Assembly (NCBI RefSeq): GCF_032017025.1
Contig: NZ_DALZQO010000003.1
Span: 1-64,000, forward strand
From: Hydrogenoanaerobacterium sp032017025
Lineage (GTDB): Bacteria > Bacillota > Clostridia > Oscillospirales > Ruminococcaceae
Reading direction: 5' to 3'
DNA: 64,000 nucleotides
The stretch's first letter is position 1, and the number at the start of each line of letters is the position of its first letter. Shown in pieces: positions 34,981-43,309 of the stretch. Position numbers and translations under genes: made by a program. The notes beneath the pieces were generated by a model. It did no database searches and was not told where the DNA came from. It was given only the letters and a program-made list of their open reading frames with translations.

Positions 34981-35574
34981 GTGATTAAACTAAAGCAGGC
35001 TGTCGTGGTGGAGGGCAGATATGACAAAATCAAGCTGTCATCTATTCTAGATGCCACCATCATTGAAACCAACGGCTTTCGCATTTTTAAGGATAAAGAT
35101 AAAATCGCCTTGCTCTCGGAGCTTGCAAAGCGCACAGGACTTGTAGTGCTGACCGATTCCGACACGGCGGGCTTTACGATACGCAACCATATCAAAAACT
35201 GTGTGCGCGAAGGTAAAATCTATCATGCTTATATTCCCGAGATTTTGGGCAAAGAAAAACGCAAAGCCAAGGGCTCAAAGGCCGGTACGCTGGGTGTAGA
35301 GGGCGTACCGGTAGATGTGATTCTCACGGCGCTTGAAAAAGCAGGCGTGCATGCGCAGCAGGGCGGCGGGGGAACACATCAAATCACCAAAGCCCACCTG
35401 TTTGAGGACGGGCTTTCGGGTACAGCGGGCAGCCACGAGCTGCGCATAAAGCTGCTGAAAAAACTGGGCCTACCGCAATATCTCTCGGCAAATTCCATGC
35501 TTGATGTGCTGAACACGCTGTTCAGCTTTGAAGAATATAAAAATTTAGTGGCAGAGCTGCAAAGGACGGAGTAA
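34981..35574 (+). CDS. rnmV: Ribonuclease M5
   Basis: Matures 5S rRNA from its precursor. 197 residues, GTG start after AAAGGAG. The Toprim catalytic residues are present: Glu in VVEGRYDKIKL and the DSD in LTDSDTAGFTIRN. The C-terminal part matches the M5 helical domain. The MBOAT gene starts 3 nt after its stop. Confidence 0.93.
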   Translation: MIKLKQAVVVEGRYDKIKLSSILDATIIETNGFRIFKDKDKIALLSELAKRTGLVVLTDSDTAGFTIRNHIKNCVREGKIYHAYIPEILGKEKRKAKGSKAGTLGVEGVPVDVILTALEKAGVHAQQGGGGTHQITKAHLFEDGLSGTAGSHELRIKLLKKLGLPQYLSANSMLDVLNTLFSFEEYKNLVAELQRTE

Positions 35575-35577
35575 TAG

Positions 35578-36909
35578 TTGACGCTATACAGTTTGACGTT
35601 TATCTACTTGTTTTTGCCGTTTTCGGTGCTGATTTATTACATTACGCCAAAGCGCGCGAAAAACGCAATACTGGTTCTTATTTCACTGAGCTTCTATACA
35701 CTGGCAGAACCGAAGTATCTGCCGCTGATGGTGGGCTCGGTGCTGTTCGATTATGCCGTTTGCAGGCTGATGGAGCGTTTGGACGACAAAGAAAAGCTGC
35801 GTAAGGCACTTATGCTTACGGTGCTGATTAAAAATGCGATGCTTGTTATTTTGCTTTCAGCGTTTACCCAAAACCGCGAGCTGTGGCGCCCGCTTGGTGT
35901 GATGATTTATGCGGTTACCAGCCTGGGCTACACCTTGGATGTGTACGAGCGCGAGACCGAGTGTGAGCATAATCTCATTGATTTTGCGTTGTTCTGTGTG
36001 CTGTTTGTCAAGCTGCCTGCCGGCCCGCTGGTGCGCTGGAACGAGCTGCGCGGCCAAATTAAAGACCGCCGCCCCTCGCTTTCTACGATGAGTGAGGGGG
36101 TAATCCTATACATTCAGGGGCTTGCCAAAAAGGTGCTCATTGGCGGCAATATGACTGCGATTTACGACCAGCTTGCCGCGTTTTCGCGCTCTGAGCAATC
36201 GGTGGTTTCGTCGTGGCTGATGACCGCGGCGTTGGCGTTTGCCATCTACTTTAACCTTTCATCGCTGTGCGATATGGCGCGCGGGCTTGCAAAAATGTTC
36301 TCGCTCGAGCTGCCGCGCAACTTTTATTATCCCTACCAGTCGCGCAGTGTCACCGAGTTTGTCAGCCGTTTTAATATTACCGTCAGCGATTTCTTCCGTG
36401 CGTATTTGCCCGAGCGCTTGCGTGGCGAGCTGCAAAACGGCACCGCCTTGGTGCTGAACATCGGTATCGTCACCCTGTTTTGGGGCGCGTGGTTTGGCTT
36501 TCGCGTCAACTACATTATCTGGGGGCTTTATTTTGTACTGTTTCAGCTTCTCGAAAAGCTGGGGCTTGGCACACTGCTGAAAAAACTTCCGGTGCTGTTT
36601 ACACGCATGTACACTTTTGCGGTGGTGCTGCTATCGTTCGTTATTTTTGCGGGCAACAATGTCGATCAAAGCATTCGTTATTTTAAAACGATGCTGGGCA
36701 TTGGCAGCCCTAAGCTTTATACCGATACGGCCATGTACATCGCATCGTCCAACTATATACTGCTCATCATAGCGTTTGTGCTGTGTACCAGCTTGGTGCA
36801 CACCCTGCTTGTGTCGCTGCGCAAAAAGGTGCCGGTGTTCTGCCAAATTGTTAACATCGTTATCAACACGCTTTTGCTGGTGGTTTCCACCGCGTTTTTG
36901 GTGGTGTAG
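35578..36909 (+). CDS. MBOAT-family membrane protein lacking both catalytic histidines
   Basis: 443 residues with about ten hydrophobic segments, resembling AlgI/DltB-type O-acyltransferases (PYQSRSVTEF then ITVSDFFRAYL; NYIIWGLYF). AlgI-type proteins read RRWHIT and WHG at the active site. Here the aligned residues are Asn266 (SRFNIT) and Phe306 (AWFG), so acyl transfer looks impossible. TTG start; it lies next to its likely DHHW partner and is probably cotranscribed with rnmV. Confidence 0.85.
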   Translation: MTLYSLTFIYLFLPFSVLIYYITPKRAKNAILVLISLSFYTLAEPKYLPLMVGSVLFDYAVCRLMERLDDKEKLRKALMLTVLIKNAMLVILLSAFTQNRELWRPLGVMIYAVTSLGYTLDVYERETECEHNLIDFALFCVLFVKLPAGPLVRWNELRGQIKDRRPSLSTMSEGVILYIQGLAKKVLIGGNMTAIYDQLAAFSRSEQSVVSSWLMTAALAFAIYFNLSSLCDMARGLAKMFSLELPRNFYYPYQSRSVTEFVSRFNITVSDFFRAYLPERLRGELQNGTALVLNIGIVTLFWGAWFGFRVNYIIWGLYFVLFQLLEKLGLGTLLKKLPVLFTRMYTFAVVLLSFVIFAGNNVDQSIRYFKTMLGIGSPKLYTDTAMYIASSNYILLIIAFVLCTSLVHTLLVSLRKKVPVFCQIVNIVINTLLLVVSTAFLVV

Positions 36910-36958
36910 CGAGCAGAAGCCTATTTTGAAAATTTTGTATTGGTAAGGAGGGTTTTTT

Positions 36959-38083
36959 ATGATGGGAAAACGAGTAAGCGCGTTGATTTTTTTGCTGTTA
37001 ATGCTGCTTGTACCGGCATGGACGTGGATTTCCGGCGGCTTTGACGCATTCCCCGTCTTTGATATCCTCCAGGTTGCGTCGGGGGACTATGCCAAAGAGG
37101 CTGAAAAGAGCTTTCGACAGGTTTTTCCGCAGCGGGAGCAGCTTTCAAACTTTGCGTGGAACTTGCGTTACCGTACCGGAGCCAAGGAGATTGACGGCTA
37201 TTTCATCACAGATACGAGCATTATTAAAAACGTTGCAAAGCCCAATAGAAAGCTGGTCGAGGCCAACAACGCTGCAATTATGCAGTTTGCGCAGCGCGTA
37301 AAAACCAAGACCTATTTTATGCTGCTGCCCACAGCTTCGGCAGTCAAGCAGCAGTCGCTTCCCGATTTTGCGACGCCGTACAATCAAAAAAGCTTTATCG
37401 ATGATATTTATCAGAGCTTTGGCGGCGAGCTACTCACCGTGGATGTTTACCCCATGCTGTTTGCAAACCAAAGCAAAAACCTCTACTACAACACGGAGGA
37501 TCAGATCACCCCTCTGGGCGGCTATTATACCTATATGGTGCTCGGCGATAAGCTGGGAACAAACGTCAACTCGCTGGATAAATACACCATTGAGTATGTA
37601 AAACACGATTATGAAGGCAGCTTGAAAACCAAGTTCCCCTATGCGCAGGTGAAAAACGACGTTATCACCCTTTACCATTACCGCCTAGATAAATTTTACC
37701 GCACCTATACCATCCGAAGAACCGAAGACAATGAGTATGCTTCGCTCAACGATTTGTACGACCGCAGCTGCCTGCTGGGTGAAAAACCGCTGGACGTCTA
37801 TTTTGGCGGTATGTCGCAGATTGTGGATATCACGATTAAAACAGGTGCGGATAAGCCCAGCCCCAATAAAACCAAGCTGCTCATCATTGGGGATGAAACC
37901 GCCAAAAGCTATGTGCCGTTTCTCACCCCGCACTACAGCGAGATTCAGATTATCAATGCAGCAACCGCAACACCCCAGCAGCTATCTGATGCAGATATTT
38001 TATACTACGACCAGGTGCTGTTTGCTTTTTCCACCGATACCTATATGCATTGTGAAAACCTTTCGGTACTTGGCGAACTGTAA
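36959..38083 (+). CDS. DHHW/AlgX-like protein with all catalytic residues replaced
   Basis: 374 residues, one N-terminal membrane anchor (about 6-24), extracellular SGNH-like fold. Layout follows the DHHW family that partners MBOAT proteins in surface polysaccharide acetylation. The catalytic DHHW reads EDQI at 180-183 (YYNTEDQITPLGGYY), and the GDS serine reads GDE with Glu313 (LLIIGDETAKSYVPFL). AAGGAGG precedes ATG 36959. The same loss in the MBOAT gene beside it suggests the pair has taken a non-enzymatic role. Confidence 0.85.
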   Translation: MMGKRVSALIFLLLMLLVPAWTWISGGFDAFPVFDILQVASGDYAKEAEKSFRQVFPQREQLSNFAWNLRYRTGAKEIDGYFITDTSIIKNVAKPNRKLVEANNAAIMQFAQRVKTKTYFMLLPTASAVKQQSLPDFATPYNQKSFIDDIYQSFGGELLTVDVYPMLFANQSKNLYYNTEDQITPLGGYYTYMVLGDKLGTNVNSLDKYTIEYVKHDYEGSLKTKFPYAQVKNDVITLYHYRLDKFYRTYTIRRTEDNEYASLNDLYDRSCLLGEKPLDVYFGGMSQIVDITIKTGADKPSPNKTKLLIIGDETAKSYVPFLTPHYSEIQIINAATATPQQLSDADILYYDQVLFAFSTDTYMHCENLSVLGEL

Positions 38084-38089
38084 AAACAA

Positions 38090-38118
38090 AGCTCCTGCCG
38101 GTTTGGCAGGAGCTGCTT
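38090..38118. terminator. Bidirectional terminator between the DHHW and DUF1846 genes
   Basis: AGCTCCTGCC (38090-38099) and GGCAGGAGCT (38105-38114) with A-rich and T-rich flanks. It serves the plus-strand DHHW gene and the minus-strand DUF1846 gene that ends at 38119. Confidence 0.85.
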
Positions 38119-39603
38119 TTATTTGTGATACAATTTTTTGGTTTGGTACTGCGGCTCGCAGGTAAGGTTCATACCCAGCTTTTTGAACACCGAGTCATCT
38201 ACCTGTGAGAGAATTACCGAGGAATGTGCCTCGCAGCCGCGTAGTTTTTCCAGCTGCTTCATGGCGAGCTCTGCAGTGGGGTTGGTTGCCGCACCCATCG
38301 AAAGGGCAATCAGCGTTTCGTCGGTATGCAGGCGGGGGTTATGGTTGCCAAGGTGGTCTACTTTAAGGTGCTGAATCGGCTCAATAATAATCGGTGAAAT
38401 GAGGTGCATATCGTGGCTGATACCGCCGAGATACTTGAGCGCGTTGAGCAGCGCCGCGGAAGAAGCCCCCAACAGTGAGGAGGTTTTTCCGGTAATAACA
38501 GTACCATCGGGAAGCTCTATAGCTGCGGCAGGCAAGCCGGTGTCGGCGGCGCGCTTTTTGGCAAGTACGGCAACCGTACGATCGGTGGCACAAACGCCTG
38601 CCTGCTTCATCAGCAGCTCCAGCTTGTACACCGAATCGGCCTCGGCACGGCCGGTACGTTGATCGCACAGCATATGGTAGTAGCGGCGAATAATCTCTTG
38701 TTTCGAGGCTTCGCGCACCACTTCATCGTCGGTAATGCAGGAACCCACCATGTTAACGCCCATGTCGGTGGGCGATTTGTAGGGGCTCTGCCCAAGAATC
38801 TTTTCGAAAATTGCGTTGAGCACGGGGAAAATCTCGACGTCACGGTTGTAGTTGACGGTGGTTTTGCCGTAAGCCTCAAGGTGGAACGGGTCGATCATAT
38901 TCACATCGTTAAGGTCGGCGGTAGCAGCCTCGTAGGCCAGATTCACCGGGTGTTTGAGCGGTAAATTCCAAATGGGGAAGGTCTCAAATTTGGAGTAGCC
39001 CGCTTTCACGCCGCGCTTGTATTCGTGGTAAAGCTGAGAGAGACAGATTGCCATTTTACCGCTGCCGGGGCCCGGTGCGGTTACCACCACCAGCGGGCGG
39101 GTTGTTTCAATGTATTCGTTTTTGCCGTAACCCTCGTCGCTTACAATAAGCGGAATATTGGAGGGATAGCCCGAAATGGGATAGTGCAGAAATACGCGAA
39201 CGCCAAGGTTTTCGAGGCGCTTTTTAAAGGCGTCTGCAGCAGGCTGCCCGGAATATTGCGAGATGACAACACTGCCTACAAACAACCCGATGTCGCGAAA
39301 TGCATCAATCAGGCGCAGAACATCTACGTCGTAGGTAATGCCGAGGTCGCCGCGTACTTTGTTTTTTTCAATATCTGCCGCACAGATTACAATCACGATT
39401 TCCGCGCTGTCCTTCATCTGCATCAGCATTTTCACCTTGCTGTCGGGTGCAAAACCCGGCAGCACGCGGGATGCGTGAAAATCATCGAACAGTTTGCCGC
39501 CAAATTCAAGATATAGCTTATTGTCAGACTGTGAAATGCGCTCCAGAATATGCTCCGATTGCATTTTCAAATATTTGTCGTTATCAAATCCAATTACTTT
39601 CAT
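38119..39603 (-). CDS. DUF1846 family protein
   Basis: 494 residues, opening MKVIGFDNDKYLKMQSEHIL, with KLYLEFGGKLFDDFHASRVL and TAPGPGSGKMAICLSQLYHE, diagnostic of the family. Function unknown; the GPGSGK glycine loop resembles a nucleotide-binding turn. It stands alone on the minus strand between the MBOAT/DHHW pair and the flotillin. Confidence 0.93.
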   Translation of the reverse strand: MKVIGFDNDKYLKMQSEHILERISQSDNKLYLEFGGKLFDDFHASRVLPGFAPDSKVKMLMQMKDSAEIVIVICAADIEKNKVRGDLGITYDVDVLRLIDAFRDIGLFVGSVVISQYSGQPAADAFKKRLENLGVRVFLHYPISGYPSNIPLIVSDEGYGKNEYIETTRPLVVVTAPGPGSGKMAICLSQLYHEYKRGVKAGYSKFETFPIWNLPLKHPVNLAYEAATADLNDVNMIDPFHLEAYGKTTVNYNRDVEIFPVLNAIFEKILGQSPYKSPTDMGVNMVGSCITDDEVVREASKQEIIRRYYHMLCDQRTGRAEADSVYKLELLMKQAGVCATDRTVAVLAKKRAADTGLPAAAIELPDGTVITGKTSSLLGASSAALLNALKYLGGISHDMHLISPIIIEPIQHLKVDHLGNHNPRLHTDETLIALSMGAATNPTAELAMKQLEKLRGCEAHSSVILSQVDDSVFKKLGMNLTCEPQYQTKKLYHK

Positions 39604-39729
39604 GTTTCCCTACCCTTCTATCTTTAAACATACACTCTATATTATAAGTAAGTTTCATTTTTTTTACAACCGTAAATACAACTATTTTGCAAATTAGTGC
39701 ATGATTGTGCGAAAAAGGTCAAAATCTGT

Positions 39730-39758
39730 TTGACACGGGAAAATTTAGTCGTTATAAT
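39730..39758 (+). promoter_or_regulatory. Consensus promoter of the flotillin gene
   Basis: TTGACA (39730-39735), 17-nt spacer, TATAAT (39753-39758). The start codon is about 87 nt downstream. Between 39604 and 39729 I see no other feature. Confidence 0.85.
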
Positions 39759-39844
39759 TTTAACCATAAGCAGCGATGCGGTGTAAGTACAGAAAATGCG
39801 GTTGCATACTGCCGGCATAGAATAAAGTGGGGAGGTAAGATAAT

Positions 39845-41287
39845 ATGCTAGAACTTTTACTGGATTTTTTACCGTGGATTGTTGGAGTAGTGGTGTTTTT
39901 ACTGCTTCTGATGATCTGCTGGAAGCGTGTGCCTGCCGATAAGGCGATGGTGATTACCGGTTTGCGCAAGAGGGTTTTATCGGGCAAGGGCGGTATTCAA
40001 ATTCCATTTTTAGAGACCTCGTGCCAAATTTCGCTGGAGGCAATGTCGATGACCACCGATATTACCGAAGCGCCTGCAAAGGGCGGTATCTTTGTTGATA
40101 TTACCGGCACTGCGGTGGTTAAGGTGGACAATAACCCCGATAAAGTGCTGATTGCCGTGGAGCAATTTTGCAACGGCAACACCGAGCGCACGACCCAAAA
40201 CATTAAAGCGGTGGTCGAACAGATTCTTGAGGGTAAGCTGCGCGGCATTGTGTCTACCCTTACCGTTGAGCAGATTAATGAAGACCGTGTAGCGTTTGAG
40301 AACTCTATTGAAGACAGCATTACTCACGAGCTGGGCGGAATGGGGTTAAAGCTGCTTTCTTATACCGTGCTCAAAATTGCGACGCAGGGCGGTTACCTTG
40401 AGAACCGTGCGATCCCGCAGATTGCGCAGTCGAAATCAGATGCCGATATTGCATCTGCAGAGCGTAAACGCGATACTGAAATCAAAACTGCCGAGGCAAC
40501 CCGCGAGGGTGAAAAGGCACGCCTGAATGCACAGGCGGAGGTTGCACAAAGCGAGCGTGACAAAACCATTCGCACCGAGCAGTACCGCGCAGAGCAGGAT
40601 AAGGCAAAAGCGGATGCCGACGTTTCCTATCGCCTGCAAGAAATTCAAAACAACAAAATTGTTGCGGAACAGAACATTGAGCTTGCGAAAAAAGAGGCGC
40701 TCGTAGTAGAAGAAAAACTGGTTGCAACGGTAAAGAAACCTGCCGATGCAGAAAAATACAAAACGCAGGTGGAAGCAGAGGCCAACAAAATAAAATCGAT
40801 TCACGAGGCAGAGGCGCGTGCAGAAGCAATGCGCATTGAGGCAGAAGCACGCGCGGCAGCCAAAAGGGTGGAGGCACAGGCTGAGGCAGATGCCATTAAG
40901 GCGCGTGGCGAGGCAGAGGCATCCTCCATCAGAGCGAAAGGCCTTGCAGACGCAGAGGCGAAGGATAAATTGGCTGAAGCAATGAAAAAATACGGCGAAG
41001 CCGCTGTGGTTGAACTGGTTATTTCACGCCTGCCCGAAATTATGAGTGCCGTTGCCAAGCCGATGGAACAGATTGATAAGATTACCGTTATTGATAACGG
41101 CGGAAATCAGGGGGCTTCTAAGGTGGCAAAGGTGGTCTCTGATGTAACGCTGAATGGTTTTGATGTGCTCAACGACCTTACGGGAGTGGATGTTGCGGCT
41201 TTAATGCGTAACTTCGTTGAAAAATCTAAGACCGAGGCTAAGGAAGAGGAAGCGGTACCCAACCTGCAATACACAGTTGAAGAATAA
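39845..41287 (+). CDS. Flotillin-type SPFH domain protein
   Basis: 480 residues. An N-terminal hydrophobic segment (about 5-24) anchors it in the membrane; the SPFH/PHB domain follows (PADKAMVITGLRKRVLSGKG to LSYTVLKIA). About 215-390 is a long Ala/Glu/Lys coiled coil rich in EAEA repeats. The YuaG/FloT family organises membrane microdomains. No NfeD partner is adjacent, unlike B. subtilis yuaF-floT. Its own consensus promoter and terminator make it a single-gene unit. Confidence 0.93.
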   Translation: MLELLLDFLPWIVGVVVFLLLLMICWKRVPADKAMVITGLRKRVLSGKGGIQIPFLETSCQISLEAMSMTTDITEAPAKGGIFVDITGTAVVKVDNNPDKVLIAVEQFCNGNTERTTQNIKAVVEQILEGKLRGIVSTLTVEQINEDRVAFENSIEDSITHELGGMGLKLLSYTVLKIATQGGYLENRAIPQIAQSKSDADIASAERKRDTEIKTAEATREGEKARLNAQAEVAQSERDKTIRTEQYRAEQDKAKADADVSYRLQEIQNNKIVAEQNIELAKKEALVVEEKLVATVKKPADAEKYKTQVEAEANKIKSIHEAEARAEAMRIEAEARAAAKRVEAQAEADAIKARGEAEASSIRAKGLADAEAKDKLAEAMKKYGEAAVVELVISRLPEIMSAVAKPMEQIDKITVIDNGGNQGASKVAKVVSDVTLNGFDVLNDLTGVDVAALMRNFVEKSKTEAKEEEAVPNLQYTVEE

Positions 41288-41300
41288 AAACAAATAGTGA

Positions 41301-41336
41301 GGCGCCCGACAGATAGTCGGGCGCCTTCATTTTTTA
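41301..41336 (+). terminator. Terminator of the flotillin gene
   Basis: GGCGCCCGAC (41301-41310) pairs with GTCGGGCGCC (41316-41325), followed by TTCATTTTTT. Confidence 0.9.
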
Positions 41337-41419
41337 CTATAAAACAAAAACAAAATTGTCGTATTATGCAACGGTTAAGGAAAAAATATCAATGCACAAA
41401 GTTTGATATAAGAATTGAT

Positions 41420-41656
41420 TTACATGTGCCAATGCGTAATATTGCCGGAGAGGTTGTCAGTCTGAAATATGTTATTTTTAATTTCTCCAGAGCCACTGCG
41501 CTGAATATCACTAAATTCCGGCGTGGAGTTCGCATCTGCTTCATAGGCAACCAGAACAATGTTTTTTCCGGTATCGTGCTGAATTTGTTTTTGAAATCGA
41601 TCCAGCTCACCTGTGAGGCGCGGCGAGATTTTCGCTATTTTATAGTTGGAATCCAA
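41420..41656 (-). CDS. Small cytosolic protein, unknown function
   Basis: 78 residues. The best start is the TTG at 41656, 8 nt after GAGG in a GAGGTGAT site; the longer frame to 41692 has no binding site. After it the protein opens with SNYKIAKISPRLTGELDRFQ and has the core TGKNIVLVAYEAD. Similar small proteins with an IVLVAYE strand occur in Clostridia in my recollection, without known function. It and the next two minus-strand genes form a group of small proteins. Confidence 0.65.
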   Translation of the reverse strand: MDSNYKIAKISPRLTGELDRFQKQIQHDTGKNIVLVAYEADANSTPEFSDIQRSGSGEIKNNIFQTDNLSGNITHWHM

Positions 41657-41760
41657 ATTAATCACCTCGGCATTAGTATTACCGAGTACCAAATGATTAA
41701 AAGCGGTAAGTTTTTGCAGCTAAAATAGAAAAAACAGCCGAAATACCCGACGTACAGAAA

Positions 41761-41787
41761 AAGAAAACCGCCCCTAAAAAGGAGCGG
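41761..41787 (-). terminator. Hairpin downstream of the HMA-like gene
   Basis: On the minus strand CCGCTCC pairs with GGGGCGG (one U-G wobble) around a T-rich loop, followed by TTTTC. It lies between the two small genes. Confidence 0.55.
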
Positions 41788-41793
41788 GAGGTA

Positions 41794-42030
41794 TTATCTG
41801 GTATGAATGTCGCTTGCATCTGCTGCAATCTGGTACCCCATTTTGTTCAGATAATTTTCTATTTTATCGTATGACGTGCCGGCGCTGTTATAGCGGACAG
41901 AAACCAAATTTGTCTTAGCGTCAACAGCAGCCGATGTGACACCATGCAAGGTATCGAGTTTCGCTTTAATATCGGTTACGCTCTGGTTGCTTTTTGTACC
42001 TTTGACAATAAAATAGGCATTTTCAATCAT
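41794..42030 (-). CDS. HMA-fold-like small protein without metal-binding cysteines
   Basis: 78 residues with the layout of a heavy-metal-associated (CopZ-like) domain: a first strand, the turn GTKSNQSV, helix, then VTSAAVDAKTNLVSVRYN and a second helix ending KMGYQI. The metal-binding GMxCxxC motif is GTKSNQS, with both cysteines replaced by serine (14 and 17). It therefore cannot bind copper in the usual way. GAGGTGAT precedes the ATG. Possibly a regulatory or protein-binding descendant. Confidence 0.75.
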   Translation of the reverse strand: MIENAYFIVKGTKSNQSVTDIKAKLDTLHGVTSAAVDAKTNLVSVRYNSAGTSYDKIENYLNKMGYQIAADASDIHTR

Positions 42031-42107
42031 ACTATCACCTCAATAATAGTTTCCCCAAGATGGTGATACAGATTAAAAGCAATTTTTTGAAAATAAACTT
42101 AACCAGC

Positions 42108-42326
42108 TTAATCGTTTGGTTTACTTTGCTTTAAGCTGTCGTCATACGATACTCCCGGCTGTGGGATAGCGTAAATGTTGGTGTAAGATTCTGCTTCATC
42201 TTCGGTTGTCGGAGGTATCGGAATCAGCCCGGTGCATTCAGTGGCAGATACAACCGTATCCAAATCCCAAAAATCATCAAACAACTCATCTCGCGGCGGA
42301 ATACATTGCTTATCATTATCGCTCAT
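42108..42326 (-). CDS. 72-residue acidic protein with an ATECTGLI motif
   Basis: MSDNDKQCIPPRDELFDDFW, then the central VVSATECTGLIPIPPTTEDE and a tyrosine/proline-rich end. I recall similar short Clostridia proteins with the ECTGL stretch beside small membrane or regulatory genes, but I do not know a function. Strong AAAAGGAG site. It is acidic and has no membrane segment. Confidence 0.7.
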   Translation of the reverse strand: MSDNDKQCIPPRDELFDDFWDLDTVVSATECTGLIPIPPTTEDEAESYTNIYAIPQPGVSYDDSLKQSKPND

Positions 42327-42487
42327 AAGTAAACTCCTTTTCCTTTTTTATAGTGTTAGTTTAACCGTAATATCGGTTTTTAACAGGATAGGGAAAAGTT
42401 TATAGCCGTTCGTACCATTTCTTATTAGTATATTTCACTGGGCAAGCGTTTTAGCACATCATTTTAAAACAATATAAAAAACAAAGT

Positions 42488-42499
42488 GGACATGTGTCC
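42488..42499. promoter_or_regulatory. Palindromic operator upstream of the Crp/Fnr-yjjI-yjjW operon
   Basis: GGACA-TG-TGTCC, with matching A/T-rich flanks extending the symmetry. The probable -10 TAGAAT (42523-42528) places the centre near -41.5, and the -35 region is a poor match (TTTTTT). The same arms occur at 54217-54228. The obvious binder is the Crp/Fnr protein encoded next (inference). Confidence 0.65.
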
Positions 42500-42581
42500 T
42501 TTTTTAAGATAAAATAAACGTATAGAATAAAGGCAGAAAGCTGATAAAGGCTTCAGTGTTTTTGCCGGATGGGAGAGACCG

Positions 42582-43289
42582 ATGGGTAAACTCAGAGAAG
42601 CGGCTGCAGAGCTGCATGGTGCACAAAAAGAGGGGCTTTTCGAACTGATCAAAAACATGCCGGAACCGATTGAAGAGAAGGTAAGAATTATAAAAAAGAG
42701 CGCCGGCGACATCCTGGTTAGAATGCAGGACACAGCGAAGAACGTGTATATCCTGCTGGAGGGAGACATCAAGGCAATGAACCAGCAGGTATCGGGCGCC
42801 GTTTATGTTTTTGCAACCTTCTCCGCACCCAGCCTTTTCGGCGAATTCGAGGCCTTTTCCCAATGCAGCTACTACAGGGGAACGCTCACCTGTGTGACAA
42901 AGTGCACACTCGCGGTAATGCCGACCGAAGCTTATTTGAACTGGATGAGAAAGGACCACGAGGCGCTCTTTCAAAGAACACAGCAGATTACAAAACAGTT
43001 GGTAGATCAGGCGGGCAGCGAAAGAAACTTTCTTTTCTTTACCGGAAAAGACCGTCTTGTGGCTTTTTTGATATCCTGCTATCAAAAAACACAGGTTAAT
43101 GGCATGTGCCATATAAAAGTTACACGCCAGCAGATTGCAGATGAGACAGGCTTTTGTGTAAAAACGGTTCAGCGCGGCTTAAACCAGCTTAAAAGAAAAG
43201 GGATGCTGACCTTTGACCGGCGTGAGATTGTAATAAACCAAGAGCAGTACCGGCAGTTGGACGAGCTTGCTTCAGAAAAAATCAACTAA
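42582..43289 (+). CDS. Crp/Fnr-family transcriptional regulator
   Basis: 235 residues. An N-terminal cyclic-nucleotide-binding-like beta barrel (GDILVRMQDTAKNVYILLEGD, then FSAPSLFGEFEAFSQ) and a C-terminal HTH (TRQQIADETGFCVKTVQRGL). There is no N-terminal FNR-type cysteine cluster, so it is not a canonical oxygen-sensing FNR; the effector is unknown. It lies 20 nt before yjjI, with the palindrome upstream. Confidence 0.93.
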   Translation: MGKLREAAAELHGAQKEGLFELIKNMPEPIEEKVRIIKKSAGDILVRMQDTAKNVYILLEGDIKAMNQQVSGAVYVFATFSAPSLFGEFEAFSQCSYYRGTLTCVTKCTLAVMPTEAYLNWMRKDHEALFQRTQQITKQLVDQAGSERNFLFFTGKDRLVAFLISCYQKTQVNGMCHIKVTRQQIADETGFCVKTVQRGLNQLKRKGMLTFDRREIVINQEQYRQLDELASEKIN

Positions 43290-43309
43290 TTCAAAGGGGA
43301 GTATGCAAC

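Noticed and set aside
41297..41728. 143-residue plus-strand ORF
   Set aside because: It is antisense to the better supported small gene 41420-41656 and overlaps the flotillin terminator.
42488..42499. Classical FNR (TTGAT) or CRP (TGTGA) site
   Set aside because: The arms are GGACA/TGTCC and match neither consensus, so the site is described only as Crp/Fnr-type by position.
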